From NCBI GenBank assembly GCA_013041585.1, contig JABEVM010000091.1, forward strand, positions 1-6,967: 6,967 nt of DNA, written 5' to 3'. Under the pieces are notes generated by a model. The model had not been told where the DNA came from. It saw nothing but the letters and a program-made list of their open reading frames with translations, and did no database searches. The position numbers and the translations under genes were made by a program. This DNA is from Chlamydiota bacterium. GTDB taxonomy: Bacteria > Chlamydiota > Chlamydiia > Chlamydiales > Rhabdochlamydiaceae. Shown in pieces: positions 1 to 6,366 of the stretch (positions within the stretch are counted from its first letter, which is position 1; each line of letters opens with the position of its first letter).

Positions 1-83
1 CTTTTATGAGAGAGATCACCTTTTTTTATAATCTCTTTCGTAAACGTTTGATTTACAAATTCATTTTCGCTTGCAAGTGTCAT
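1..83 (-). CDS. Partial CDS, N-terminus only; possibly pentapeptide-repeat-like
   Basis: An ATG at 83-81 opens a frame that stays open for 27 codons to the window edge, so only the N-terminus is present. A purine-rich AGAGAGAG lies about five bases upstream, the same kind of ribosome binding site used by the esterase gene at 3880. The gene begins 24 bp after the stop of the DUF218-like gene, so it probably belongs to the same minus-strand transcript. The visible peptide starts MTLASENEFVNQTF and continues to GDLSHK. Phenylalanines at intervals followed by a G-D-L-S step resemble the beginning of pentapeptide-repeat proteins (the Qnr/McbG type), but no complete repeat is visible. The existence of the gene is fairly likely; the family is a guess. 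Confidence 0.5.
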   Translation of the reverse strand, partial: MTLASENEFVNQTFTKEIIKKGDLSHK

Positions 84-107
84 CAAACTCTCTCTATTTA
101 TAAAAAA

Positions 108-959
108 TTATACTTTCCTTTTTAGCTGCAGCTCTTCGTATAAGCACCTAGCTAGGTTGTCGAGCAAAACATTCGTATTTACATCCAAATGATCTGCAGC
201 AGAGCCTACCATTTCGAAGGAAAGGCTTTTAGGAAAATTATTTCTGATTACAAGTGTATCATACATGCAATAAGGCTGATTCGAAACAAATAAACACTTT
301 CCTAGGTTTGGTGATCCTTCTAACCAAGCCCGAATTGTATCAGCTCTAGTAGGTCTTTTTCCATTTATCTTATCAAAAGGTACTGAAATCACTCTTAGAG
401 GAAGTTCTTTCATCTCCCTTGGCGCATCCAAATACCTATGGACATAGAGCATCATCTCCGCTTCATTTTGTGGGATTCCTTGCGAATGAGTAAAATTGGT
501 TTGCGGCTCAATTTCCGGATCCAAAGGACGCTCTCCAGTTAAAAAGATAAGCTCTCGAAAACGCATTCCCCTCTTCCATAAATCAGCAAGGAAGTTCATT
601 CTGTTTTGTACACGAAAAAAAGCGCCACCTAAAACAACGGCATGATCAAAATAAAGCTCTTTTGTGGAAATTTCTCGAAAAAAACCCATTTTTTCCATAA
701 GAGCATAGATCTTCTCTACATCATCCAGAACTCTAGTTTCTGTAAGATGCCATCTTTCTTGTTTTGGCAGTCTTAGCCATTTTTTCTGGGTAGTACTTAC
801 AAGAGAGTCTAACGTACCGTTCCATTCCAGCTGAGTTACTGAAAGAAGCTCTTGTAAATAGGAGGATTCAGAAGGAAATCTCTTCATTAGATCGGTATCC
901 TCCATGGCATAACTTACAGCCCAGGTAAGCCATAACAGTAAGGATAAAAGTCTTTTCAT
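108..959 (-). CDS. Exported DUF218/YdcF-like protein
   Basis: The 283-residue product begins with a signal peptide: MKRLL, then a hydrophobic stretch to about residue 17, with likely cleavage after S-Y-A at 18. It is therefore probably periplasmic or surface-located. The middle shows a Rossmann-like order seen in DUF218 (YdcF/SanA) proteins: a beta strand ending AVVLGG (107-112), arginines at 116 and 120, LIFLTGERP (137-145), NEAEMM (165-170), RPTRADTI (202-209) where the family usually has a Ser/Thr-Asn-Thr step, and FVSNQPY (224-230). DUF218 proteins have no settled biochemical role; some affect envelope permeability. The ATG lies three bases after the stop of the upstream VOC gene, so the two are almost certainly cotranscribed. 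No terminator separates it from the partial gene downstream. The family call rests on motif order only and is moderate; an exported protein of unknown function is the safe reading. Confidence 0.75.
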   Translation of the reverse strand: MKRLLSLLLWLTWAVSYAMEDTDLMKRFPSESSYLQELLSVTQLEWNGTLDSLVSTTQKKWLRLPKQERWHLTETRVLDDVEKIYALMEKMGFFREISTKELYFDHAVVLGGAFFRVQNRMNFLADLWKRGMRFRELIFLTGERPLDPEIEPQTNFTHSQGIPQNEAEMMLYVHRYLDAPREMKELPLRVISVPFDKINGKRPTRADTIRAWLEGSPNLGKCLFVSNQPYCMYDTLVIRNNFPKSLSFEMVGSAADHLDVNTNVLLDNLARCLYEELQLKRKV

Positions 960-962
960 CTT

Positions 963-1349
963 TCATCTCATAGGAGAGCAAATTTCAACTAGAAATCCGT
1001 TGCAATCTCGAACGTAAGAGACGATCTGACCCCAAGGTTTTTGCATGGGTTTAAGCACTTCCACAGCTCCCGCCGTAAGAGACTTTTGAAATGCCTCTTC
1101 TACATTTTCCGTAACAAACCCTACTTCAATCCCAGGAGGGGTCTCTCCAGGCTTTACTGTGGTAAACTTAAGATGGCTTTCTTTGGCTAAACTAATCGAT
1201 ACAAACCCAAGTTTTGTAAATCCTGTTTCCATCTCACCAAACGTATTGCTATCGCAAACAAATCCCCTTTGGAGTCCAAAGGCCTTTTCATAAAATTCTA
1301 TGGTTTTTGTAACGTCTTCAACGTAGAGAAGTACATATCCTAGCTTCAT
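963..1349 (-). CDS. VOC (glyoxalase/bleomycin-resistance fold) protein
   Basis: This 128-residue protein has the length and pattern of single-domain vicinal-oxygen-chelate proteins. It shows two beta-alpha-beta-beta-beta modules: LLYVEDVTKTIEFYEKAFGL at 7-26, and IEVGFVTENVEEAF at 74-87 followed by G94-A95, P105-W106-G107, D115 and LVEIC (120-124). Members act as glyoxalase I, dioxygenases or drug-binding proteins. The usual first metal ligand, a histidine near residue 5, is tyrosine here, and the second-module histidine position holds E75. E122 at the last ligand position is kept. It may therefore bind metal unusually or not at all, as drug-sequestering members do. A GGAG lies seven bases before the ATG, a good ribosome binding site. 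It is the first gene of the left minus-strand unit and is divergent from the fosfomycin hydrolase. The fold call is firm; the substrate is unknown. Confidence 0.88.
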   Translation of the reverse strand: MKLGYVLLYVEDVTKTIEFYEKAFGLQRGFVCDSNTFGEMETGFTKLGFVSISLAKESHLKFTTVKPGETPPGIEVGFVTENVEEAFQKSLTAGAVEVLKPMQKPWGQIVSYVRDCNGFLVEICSPMR

Positions 1350-1440
1350 ATTTTTTCTCCGTATAGCAAAGGTAATGAAAGATAATTCCCATGAAGTTTA
1401 TAACAGTTATCTGAAGGCTGTCTATATCTTTAGGAAACCC
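1350..1440. promoter_or_regulatory. Divergent intergenic region between VOC and fosX
   Basis: This 91-bp gap must carry the start signals for both divergent genes. The plus strand has a TATAAC (1399-1404) and a small palindrome ATAAC-A-GTTAT (1400-1410), but no good -35 was found in either direction. The ribosome binding sites are clear at both ends (GGAG for VOC, AGGA for fosX). Confidence 0.4.
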
Positions 1441-1842
1441 ATGAAAGCGATTAATCATATCACTCTTCTTTGTAAAAACATAGAAAACTCAGCAGATCTT
1501 TTTTGTGATCTTTTTGGAGCGAAAGTTGTGTATTCAAGTGAGGCTAAATCATTTTCTCTTTCCAAAGAAAAATTTATCCTCATCGGCAGTCTTTGGATTG
1601 CTTTGATGGAAGGAAGTCCAATAGAGCGTTCCTACAATCATATTGCCTTTTCGATTGATGAAAAGGATTTGGCCCTATACGAAACTAAAATTAAGAACTG
1701 GAAGTTAGATATTTTACCTGGTAGGCCTAGAGACCCAAGAGAGGAAAAATCGATCTATTTTTACGATTTCGACAATCATTTATTCGAGCTACACACAAGT
1801 GATCTACAGACTCGTTTAGCCTTTTATCAAGAATCTGAATAG
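1441..1842 (+). CDS. fosX: FosX-type fosfomycin hydrolase
   Basis: This 133-residue VOC enzyme closely follows the FosX family, which opens the fosfomycin epoxide with water in a Mn(II)-dependent reaction and works in the cytoplasm. Residues expected for this chemistry are in place: metal ligands H6 (INHITL), H67 (YNHIAF) and E116 (LFELH), and the catalytic-base glutamate E43 inside FSLSKEK. That glutamate, compared from memory with Listeria FosX E44, separates FosX from the thiol-transferring FosA and FosB. The strings YNHIAF and SIYFYDFDNHLFELH match the family strongly. The ATG at 1441 is preferred because AGGA sits five bases upstream and the protein then starts at the usual family position. 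An in-frame ATG at 1375 would add 22 unrelated residues and has a badly spaced GG. It is the only plus-strand gene in the window, and its stop lies 5 bp from the stop of the convergent dehydrogenase. No clear promoter was found in the short divergent gap. Confidence 0.93.
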   Translation: MKAINHITLLCKNIENSADLFCDLFGAKVVYSSEAKSFSLSKEKFILIGSLWIALMEGSPIERSYNHIAFSIDEKDLALYETKIKNWKLDILPGRPRDPREEKSIYFYDFDNHLFELHTSDLQTRLAFYQESE

Positions 1843-1847
1843 TACCT

Positions 1848-2606
1848 CTAGGTAAGTAAAGAGTGTCCCCCATCAATGGGCAGAGTAATCCCATTAATAT
1901 GTCCTGCATAAGAAGAGCAAAGCCAAAGAGCTGCATTGGCAATATCTCTAGGCAAAGCGATCTTCTGTAAAGGATTTTTGTTTTTAACAAGGTTTGCAAG
2001 ATCTTGTGTGTAAACACGCTCTAACATAGGAGTTGCTACAGCTCCGGGATTGATCGCATTAACGCGTATCTTCCTATCACCATATTCAACAGCTGCTACA
2101 TGTGTGAGCGCATCAACACCTGCTTTACTTGCTGCATAGATCGTAGTTCCCGGCATTCCATTTTTGGAAATGATCGAAGAAGTGTTGACAATCGCTCCTC
2201 CCCCATTTTTTATGATCGCAGGGATCTCATGTTTCAAACAAAGCCACAACCCTTTCAAATTGATGCCCATCGTAGAATCCCAATCTTTTTCTTCTAGATC
2301 AATAAGTGGAGCTAAAACACCTTCTACTCCAGCGTTATTAAAACATAAGTCGAGCTTTCCAAACTTTTTTAATGCAGCTGCGATGAGCTGTTTCACAGAC
2401 TCTTCTTTTGCAACATCTGTTTTTACAAAAACAGCTTCTCCTTTTTTCGAAAGGATTTCATCTACAAGTAGAGAACCTTCTTTCTCACTTCGTCCTGCAG
2501 CTACTACCTTGATCCCCTGTTCTGCAAAAAGAATCGCAGCCTCTCTTCCTATTCCAAAAGTAGCACCAGTAATGATAGCTACTTTCCCATTCATTTCTTC
2601 CATCAT
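1848..2606 (-). CDS. Short-chain dehydrogenase/reductase (classical SDR)
   Basis: A 252-residue classical SDR, a cytoplasmic NAD(P)(H)-dependent oxidoreductase of unknown substrate. Visible motifs in order are the cofactor loop TGATFGIG (13-20), R39 after the second strand (which favours NADP(H)), D64, NNAG (90-93), N116, catalytic S144, Y157 and K161 in YAASK, NPG before AVATP, and a C-terminal IDGG. The full Asn-Ser-Tyr-Lys set implies an active enzyme. The chosen start at 2606 overlaps the esterase stop as ATGA. A second ATG follows immediately, and a third at 2594 is preceded by GGAAG, so the true start could be 12 bases downstream. A TTG at 2669 gives a longer frame but lies inside the esterase and adds nonfamily residues. 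Coupling to the esterase suggests that the pair acts on related molecules. Many SDRs of this length are annotated as glucose 1-dehydrogenase or 3-oxoacyl-ACP reductase, but nothing here decides. Confidence 0.93.
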   Translation of the reverse strand: MMEEMNGKVAIITGATFGIGREAAILFAEQGIKVVAAGRSEKEGSLLVDEILSKKGEAVFVKTDVAKEESVKQLIAAALKKFGKLDLCFNNAGVEGVLAPLIDLEEKDWDSTMGINLKGLWLCLKHEIPAIIKNGGGAIVNTSSIISKNGMPGTTIYAASKAGVDALTHVAAVEYGDRKIRVNAINPGAVATPMLERVYTQDLANLVKNKNPLQKIALPRDIANAALWLCSSYAGHINGITLPIDGGHSLLT

Positions 2607-3880
2607 AAAATGCTTTCTTCTTTTTGGAGTAGATAGCTCATGCCTTTCGTGAATGTCGACTCCCAACAAAAATAGTCATGTCCTCCTGCAAAGGGCTCAT
2701 AACTTACTTCATAGCCTTTAGAAAGAAGAACATTTTTAAAATCTTCACAAGCTTCCAAAAAATTCATCCCATTTTGAAAAGTTTTTGCTGTTTCGAGACA
2801 GCCTGCTTCCAGATAAAATTTCACATCTTGGCATGGTCTTTCTGCAAATTGGGTACTAAGCCAATTTTTCTCCTGGTTCACAGACCACCAAAGAGAAGGA
2901 GATTGTGCTAAAACGTTTCCGAAAATTTCAGGATAGGAAAGGGCTGCAAAGGAAGCTGCGAGGCCTCCCATACTACAGCCTGCAATGATTGTTTTGGCTC
3001 GGCTTGTCGTGACTCGCCATCTTTGTTGCACCCAAGGAATGAGCTCTTTCGCAATAAAGTCTGTAAATTTTGTATTGCAAGCCAAATCTCTCATTCGTGT
3101 GACAGAATTTGGCTCTGGATTACACACCATGATAGCCACAACTGGAGGCATCTCTCCATGTGTGATAAGATAATCAAGCATCTCTTTTCCATGCATCTTC
3201 TCTTTAAACGCAAAACCATCAAATGTAACAAGCAAATGGTAAGGTTCTTCTCGATTTGGGTTGTATCCGGGAGGACAATAGACATACACATCTCTTCCTT
3301 CTTCTAAAATACTGCTTGGAATATGCTTCATTTGCAGAGTGCTTGTGTAGGTGGTCGGAAGTGTTTGCCTCCATGGATCATTCTGCGCACCTGGGAGCGT
3401 AAGCATAGACAATGTCTGCTCGTACCCTAATAGGCTTAGAGAACTGGGTATGGTGTACGTTTCAGAATAATTATAAGGATCTAGGACAAAGTTAAATGGA
3501 AAAGTAGCCCCGGCCAAATCTTCGAAACGATAATCGCAGATACTGACTAGTGGATCATCGATAGAAATGTTATAGGCTGTACGCAAGTCCTTTGGCATCA
3601 CAAAAGATCTGTACCAAACATCGGTTCCAGGGATGTGCTCCATCTGGTTGTTTTTGGGATCGTAGCTTACTAAACCATAATTTGTGACGACAACATTCCT
3701 ATGTTCCCCAGTAGCCTTCCAAACAAAGGTGACTAAATAATGAGAAGATCCATCTATCGGTTCGATAAGGGGTGTTCCCTCCTTCTCGATCTCTTGCCAG
3801 AATTGACTTAAGAGTTCATCCAAATTTTCACTCTGAATACCCTCAAGAAGACGCTCAATCTTTTCGCTCATCATTTTCAT
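2603..3880 (-). CDS. Fes-like esterase (enterochelin esterase family, two domains)
   Basis: The 425-residue protein has the two-domain layout and length of enterochelin esterase Fes. An N-terminal beta-sandwich-like region contains VTFVWKA (50-56) and IPGTDVWYRSF (83-93), the counterpart of the Fes N-terminal domain. An alpha/beta-hydrolase esterase domain follows from about residue 195. Its features are FDGF (220-223), RDLACN (264-269; E. coli Fes has a similar ELPCN step), the nucleophile elbow GCSMGG with S303, QSPSLWW (326-332), and GGHDYFCW with the likely catalytic H401. Fes cleaves the ester backbone of ferric enterobactin in the cytoplasm; relatives hydrolyse other siderophore or peptide esters. 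No signal peptide is seen, which fits the cytoplasm. The ATG at 3880 is chosen because GAGAGA lies five bases upstream. The longer frame begins with TTG at 3934 and has no such site. An ATG at 3874 is an alternative. No siderophore synthesis or uptake gene is in view, so the substrate is open. Confidence 0.88.
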   Translation of the reverse strand: MKMMSEKIERLLEGIQSENLDELLSQFWQEIEKEGTPLIEPIDGSSHYLVTFVWKATGEHRNVVVTNYGLVSYDPKNNQMEHIPGTDVWYRSFVMPKDLRTAYNISIDDPLVSICDYRFEDLAGATFPFNFVLDPYNYSETYTIPSSLSLLGYEQTLSMLTLPGAQNDPWRQTLPTTYTSTLQMKHIPSSILEEGRDVYVYCPPGYNPNREEPYHLLVTFDGFAFKEKMHGKEMLDYLITHGEMPPVVAIMVCNPEPNSVTRMRDLACNTKFTDFIAKELIPWVQQRWRVTTSRAKTIIAGCSMGGLAASFAALSYPEIFGNVLAQSPSLWWSVNQEKNWLSTQFAERPCQDVKFYLEAGCLETAKTFQNGMNFLEACEDFKNVLLSKGYEVSYEPFAGGHDYFCWESTFTKGMSYLLQKEESIL

Positions 3881-3983
3881 GAAAATCTCTCTTTGTAAAA
3901 AAATTGAAAACAAAAGTCGATTGTAAAAGATCAATTTATAAAAAGAAAAGAGCGAAATCCTAGAGAGGAGCTTAAAGCTTAGC

Positions 3984-5264
3984 TTAAAACTTTATACTCA
4001 CACCACCAAAGATGATGGGAGCTGCCCGTAAAGCTTGTCCTGGCAAGAATCCAGCTGTTTTAAATCCTGGCTGAAAATACACAGAAAAGGCGGACTCAGC
4101 GATTTGTTTTTCGATACTCACTGACATCGCAACCCCGATTCTCTTTTTATGTAAATCATGCTCTGAAGGTTTAGATCCTGCTTTTGCCTGACTAAAGTTC
4201 TGACTAAAAAAATCAGATGAACGCTCTGGACTAGGAAGATCTATTAGTAAACCTTCATTGAAAAGTATGTAGGGCTGTCTCCAAGCATCAAAACGATATC
4301 CAATCTTCCATCCTTTGTAAGAAAGGAGATGAGATTGTTCCACTCCAAAACCATAGTAATTGTTACCTGCAAAACTCCCCCACTTTGCATAGAAATAAAT
4401 AGGGTTGTTGTCTTTGACGAGAAAGTTTTCTAAGAAATACTCGGGACCAAAAGGAGTAAGACCTAAGCGCACAGAAGGAAGATATTTATAACTACCTATA
4501 GGGATCATAGGGATATTCATCGGTTTTCCATTCACAACAAATTTTCCTTGCGCGTAGTAAGAAAAGTAGGTGAAAGGATCAAGATAGTTGATCAAAACCC
4601 TTGCTTTAAGCTGACTTTTAGTTAGTTTCCCATTTGGATAGGTAGCATGTAGCAAGTATAGGTAACTGTTGATATCGTGGCCATTTTCCTCAGGTAAAAT
4701 AGCGCCTTTACCAATACTGAGAACGTAATTTGTAATATCTTGCTGGGAAAACGAATAAAGGGCGCTCTCTCTTCCATCTATTTTTCCAGACTCAAGCCAT
4801 TTTAGCCTCAGTCGATTTGCCAAAATGGCAGTTGCCTCCACTCCGCCCATACTGATTGTTGATTCTAAGCTCGTTGTCATCTTGTTAGTAATGGTGAAAT
4901 GAGTTGCAGCTCCCTCCCAGGAAAAAGAGTACCCTTTTACTTTGGCGTACTCGGTACCTAAATCGCGTATCCGATACCCATGTCCAAAAATTTCATGCTG
5001 TACAACACCTAGATATACGTTGGTCACGTCCCATGCTAAAATTTCAAAAAAACGTCCAAAACCACGACCTACAGATTGTATTGTAGGGGGCCTTCCAAGT
5101 AATTTATCCTCTCCTACGATCAAACTATGTTGGAATGTGATGATATCTTCAGCTCCGCTATAAGCTGAAAAATTGATATCACCTATAACCTGATATTCTG
5201 GATCAGCTGAAAGGGAAGAGAAAAGAAGAAAACTAGAGAGAAAGAAAATTCGGTTTTTTTTCAT
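3984..5264 (-). CDS. Predicted outer-membrane beta-barrel protein with HExxxH zincin-like motif
   Basis: The 426-residue product opens with a clear signal peptide (KKNR, then a hydrophobic run to residue 18, likely cleavage after S-L-S-A at 20). It ends in GGVSIKF, a C-terminal phenylalanine with alternating residues typical of outer-membrane barrels handled by the BAM machinery. The latter half is rich in Tyr/Phe/Gly strands such as YYGFGVEQ and KIGYRFDAW. The N-terminal half is unusual. VVQHEIFGHGYRIRDLG (87-103) contains H90, E91 and H95, a helical HExxxH arrangement, with GGVEA (140-144) about 45 residues later, where E143 could be a third ligand. Such motifs suggest zinc binding and peptidase-like chemistry at the surface or periplasmic side; this is inference, as I do not recognise a characterised family. 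The ribosome binding site is weak (AAAAAAG). A large inverted repeat ends 13 bases before the ATG. Confidence 0.82.
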   Translation of the reverse strand: MKKNRIFFLSSFLLFSSLSADPEYQVIGDINFSAYSGAEDIITFQHSLIVGEDKLLGRPPTIQSVGRGFGRFFEILAWDVTNVYLGVVQHEIFGHGYRIRDLGTEYAKVKGYSFSWEGAATHFTITNKMTTSLESTISMGGVEATAILANRLRLKWLESGKIDGRESALYSFSQQDITNYVLSIGKGAILPEENGHDINSYLYLLHATYPNGKLTKSQLKARVLINYLDPFTYFSYYAQGKFVVNGKPMNIPMIPIGSYKYLPSVRLGLTPFGPEYFLENFLVKDNNPIYFYAKWGSFAGNNYYGFGVEQSHLLSYKGWKIGYRFDAWRQPYILFNEGLLIDLPSPERSSDFFSQNFSQAKAGSKPSEHDLHKKRIGVAMSVSIEKQIAESAFSVYFQPGFKTAGFLPGQALRAAPIIFGGVSIKF

Positions 5265-5277
5265 ACTTTTTTGCTTA

Positions 5278-5320
5278 GTAAACTACAAAGGCGAATATTT
5301 TATTCTGCTTTGTAGTTTAC
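5278..5320 (-). promoter_or_regulatory. Inverted repeat upstream of the HExxxH barrel gene
   Basis: Perfect 13-bp arms, GTAAACTACAAAG at 5278-5290 and its complement at 5308-5320, flank a 17-base centre in which GAAT/ATTC (5293-5296, 5302-5305) can extend pairing. On the minus strand it is followed by TAAGCAAAAAAG, not a U tract, so it is a poor intrinsic terminator for the upstream barrel gene. Its end is 13 bases before the ATG at 5264. It could be an operator or a 5'-UTR hairpin controlling stability or translation. Confidence 0.65.
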
Positions 5321-5324
5321 GGCA

Positions 5325-5352
5325 ATTACATACATTCTTTGAAACGTAGCAA
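5325..5352 (-). promoter_or_regulatory. Candidate promoter for the HExxxH barrel gene
   Basis: On the minus strand, TTGCTA (5352-5347) and TGTAAT (5330-5325) are separated by 16 bp, matching a sigma-70-type -35/-10 pair at 4/6 and 5/6 positions. The predicted start near 5318 falls inside the right arm of the inverted repeat, so the transcript would begin with the hairpin. This is inferred from sequence alone. Confidence 0.35.
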
Positions 5353-5363
5353 GTCTCAGCGCT

Positions 5364-6209
5364 TTATAAGAAAACTTTTAACTCTACAAAAAGCTCATGA
5401 GCTGCAAAGGAAATTCTCCATTCCTTGTTTTCAGTATCTAACGCAATTCCATTGGGATCTCGAATATATTCTGGCCCTTTGAATCTTCCCGCATCAAACC
5501 AGCGATACCCAGTAGAGAGAGCCCATCTATCGTTATATCTATATTCGAGGCCAGCTAGAGCTTGATAGGTAAACCTATATCGTATTGAATATTGGTTTTC
5601 CGACCCAAAGGAAGGAGATGAATCTAAAGCAGGATTCACCGGAGGAAGCCCTGTTGAGCGAAAATTAAACACTTTTAACTGGCTGGCTCCAATCCCAATT
5701 CCAAGAATTGGATAAAGACTTCCGGCCTTTTCTCCTAGCTTCCAATGAGTTTGGTCAAGTCCAAGACCATTTAAATAGAACGAAAGCATGAGACTTGTTA
5801 CATCCAAATCAAACCTTCTTGTTTTATTTCCTAAATTTCCTGCTGCTGCAGAAGAGGCTGGAGTGGTTTGAAATTTGCTATATTTAAAGTTTGGACGATA
5901 GGAAGCGATCAAATCTGTCGCAAGTAGAGAACAGAATTCATATCCTATCCCACCACCAATGATCGGTCTTGTTCCTAATTCAGAATTATATCCTTGTTCG
6001 GCTAGATCCCAAACAGCGGGAGAAGCGTATACGCGGGCTTTTTGCGCAAAGGAAGCCCCTGATGCCAACTTAAGATAAACCTTACCCTTATTTTTGGTAT
6101 CATTAGACTCAGCAGCTGTCTTATCAACTGGCTTGTTATTCGTAGGTTGATCCGCGAGTACGGATGCGCTTGTTAGGATACAAGCAGCAAAAAGCATTTT
6201 CGATATCAT
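5364..6209 (-). CDS. Outer-membrane beta-barrel protein (OmpA-barrel/opacity-like)
   Basis: The 281-residue product has a signal peptide (MISKMLFAACILTSASVLA, cleavage after residue 19). A polar Asn/Lys/Thr-rich linker to about residue 43 is followed by alternating strands of a small barrel: VYLKLASGASF, PIIGGGIGYEF, LIASYRPNFKYSKF, FDLDVTSLMLSFYLNG, LYPILGIGIGASQL, RFTYQALAGLEYRYN, RWALSTGYRWFDAG, and the final HELFVELKVFL. This order and length fit 8-stranded OmpA/opacity-type barrels; it ends in Leu rather than the usual Phe. Such proteins act in surface structure, adhesion or pore formation, and the exact role is unknown. The ATG at 6209 is chosen because GGAGAGG sits just upstream. A TTG at 6221 in the same frame would consume that site. 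Cys10 lies too early in the signal peptide for a lipobox. It precedes the HExxxH barrel gene by 99 bp. Confidence 0.88.
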   Translation of the reverse strand: MISKMLFAACILTSASVLADQPTNNKPVDKTAAESNDTKNKGKVYLKLASGASFAQKARVYASPAVWDLAEQGYNSELGTRPIIGGGIGYEFCSLLATDLIASYRPNFKYSKFQTTPASSAAAGNLGNKTRRFDLDVTSLMLSFYLNGLGLDQTHWKLGEKAGSLYPILGIGIGASQLKVFNFRSTGLPPVNPALDSSPSFGSENQYSIRYRFTYQALAGLEYRYNDRWALSTGYRWFDAGRFKGPEYIRDPNGIALDTENKEWRISFAAHELFVELKVFL

Positions 6210-6239
6210 ATTCCTCTCCAAAAGTTAATGTAGAAGAAT

Positions 6240-6269
6240 ATAATAGAAAAATTTTCAACTTATACGCAA
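6240..6269 (-). promoter_or_regulatory. Weak candidate promoter for the outer-membrane protein gene
   Basis: On the minus strand, TTGCGT (6269-6264) and TATTAT (6245-6240) are spaced by 18 bp, about 31 bp upstream of the ATG at 6209. The -10 matches well and the -35 poorly. A promoter is expected in this gap because the upstream gene ends in a strong hairpin, but the exact element is uncertain. Confidence 0.3.
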
Positions 6270-6302
6270 GCAAGAACCAAAGCCGAAAAGACTTAGCGAA
6301 TG

Positions 6303-6348
6303 AAATCGAAAACAACTCCCTTTCTGAAAAGGGTGTTATTTTCGATTT
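6303..6348 (-). terminator. Long hairpin terminator after the ABM-like gene
   Basis: A near-perfect stem of about 21 positions with two mismatches closes on a 4-base loop (6324-6327). The inner stem is CCCTTT/AAAGGG, then a three-pair segment, then a 10-bp outer stem AAATCGAAAA/TTTTCGATTT. It lies 18 bp beyond the stop codon at 6367. Read on the minus strand, the GC-rich inner stem is followed by AGTTGTTTT, a reasonable U-rich tail, so it likely ends the 6367-6684 transcript. The plus strand also has T-rich sequence after the inner stem, so it may work in both directions. Confidence 0.7.
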
Positions 6349-6366
6349 TCGAAAGTTTTTAAAACC

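Noticed and set aside
1375..1440. N-terminal extension of fosX from an upstream ATG
   Set aside because: The 22 extra residues do not resemble FosX N-termini, and the only purine run is two bases from that ATG; the ATG at 1441 has a well-spaced AGGA.
1838..1860. Small hairpin TACCT/AGGTA between the convergent stops of fosX and the SDR
   Set aside because: The stem is 5 bp with a 2-base loop, which is too tight and weak to count as a terminator.
1727..2017. 96-codon minus-strand frame overlapping the dehydrogenase 3' end and fosX
   Set aside because: It overlaps two well-supported genes in another frame and has no family features.
2164..2652. 162-codon open frame on the plus strand opposite the dehydrogenase
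   Set aside because: It is antisense to a gene with complete SDR motifs and its product is serine/proline/phenylalanine-rich with no recognisable domain, as expected for a shadow frame.
3969..3985. AGCTTAAAGCTTAGCTT palindromic run after the HExxxH barrel gene
   Set aside because: Overlapping 5-bp arms with one-base centres cannot form a stable hairpin; at most a weak terminator remnant.
5364..6221. Longer version of the outer-membrane protein gene starting at TTG 6221
   Set aside because: The TTG lies in the GGAGAGG ribosome binding site of the ATG at 6209, and the four extra residues would spoil the signal peptide start.
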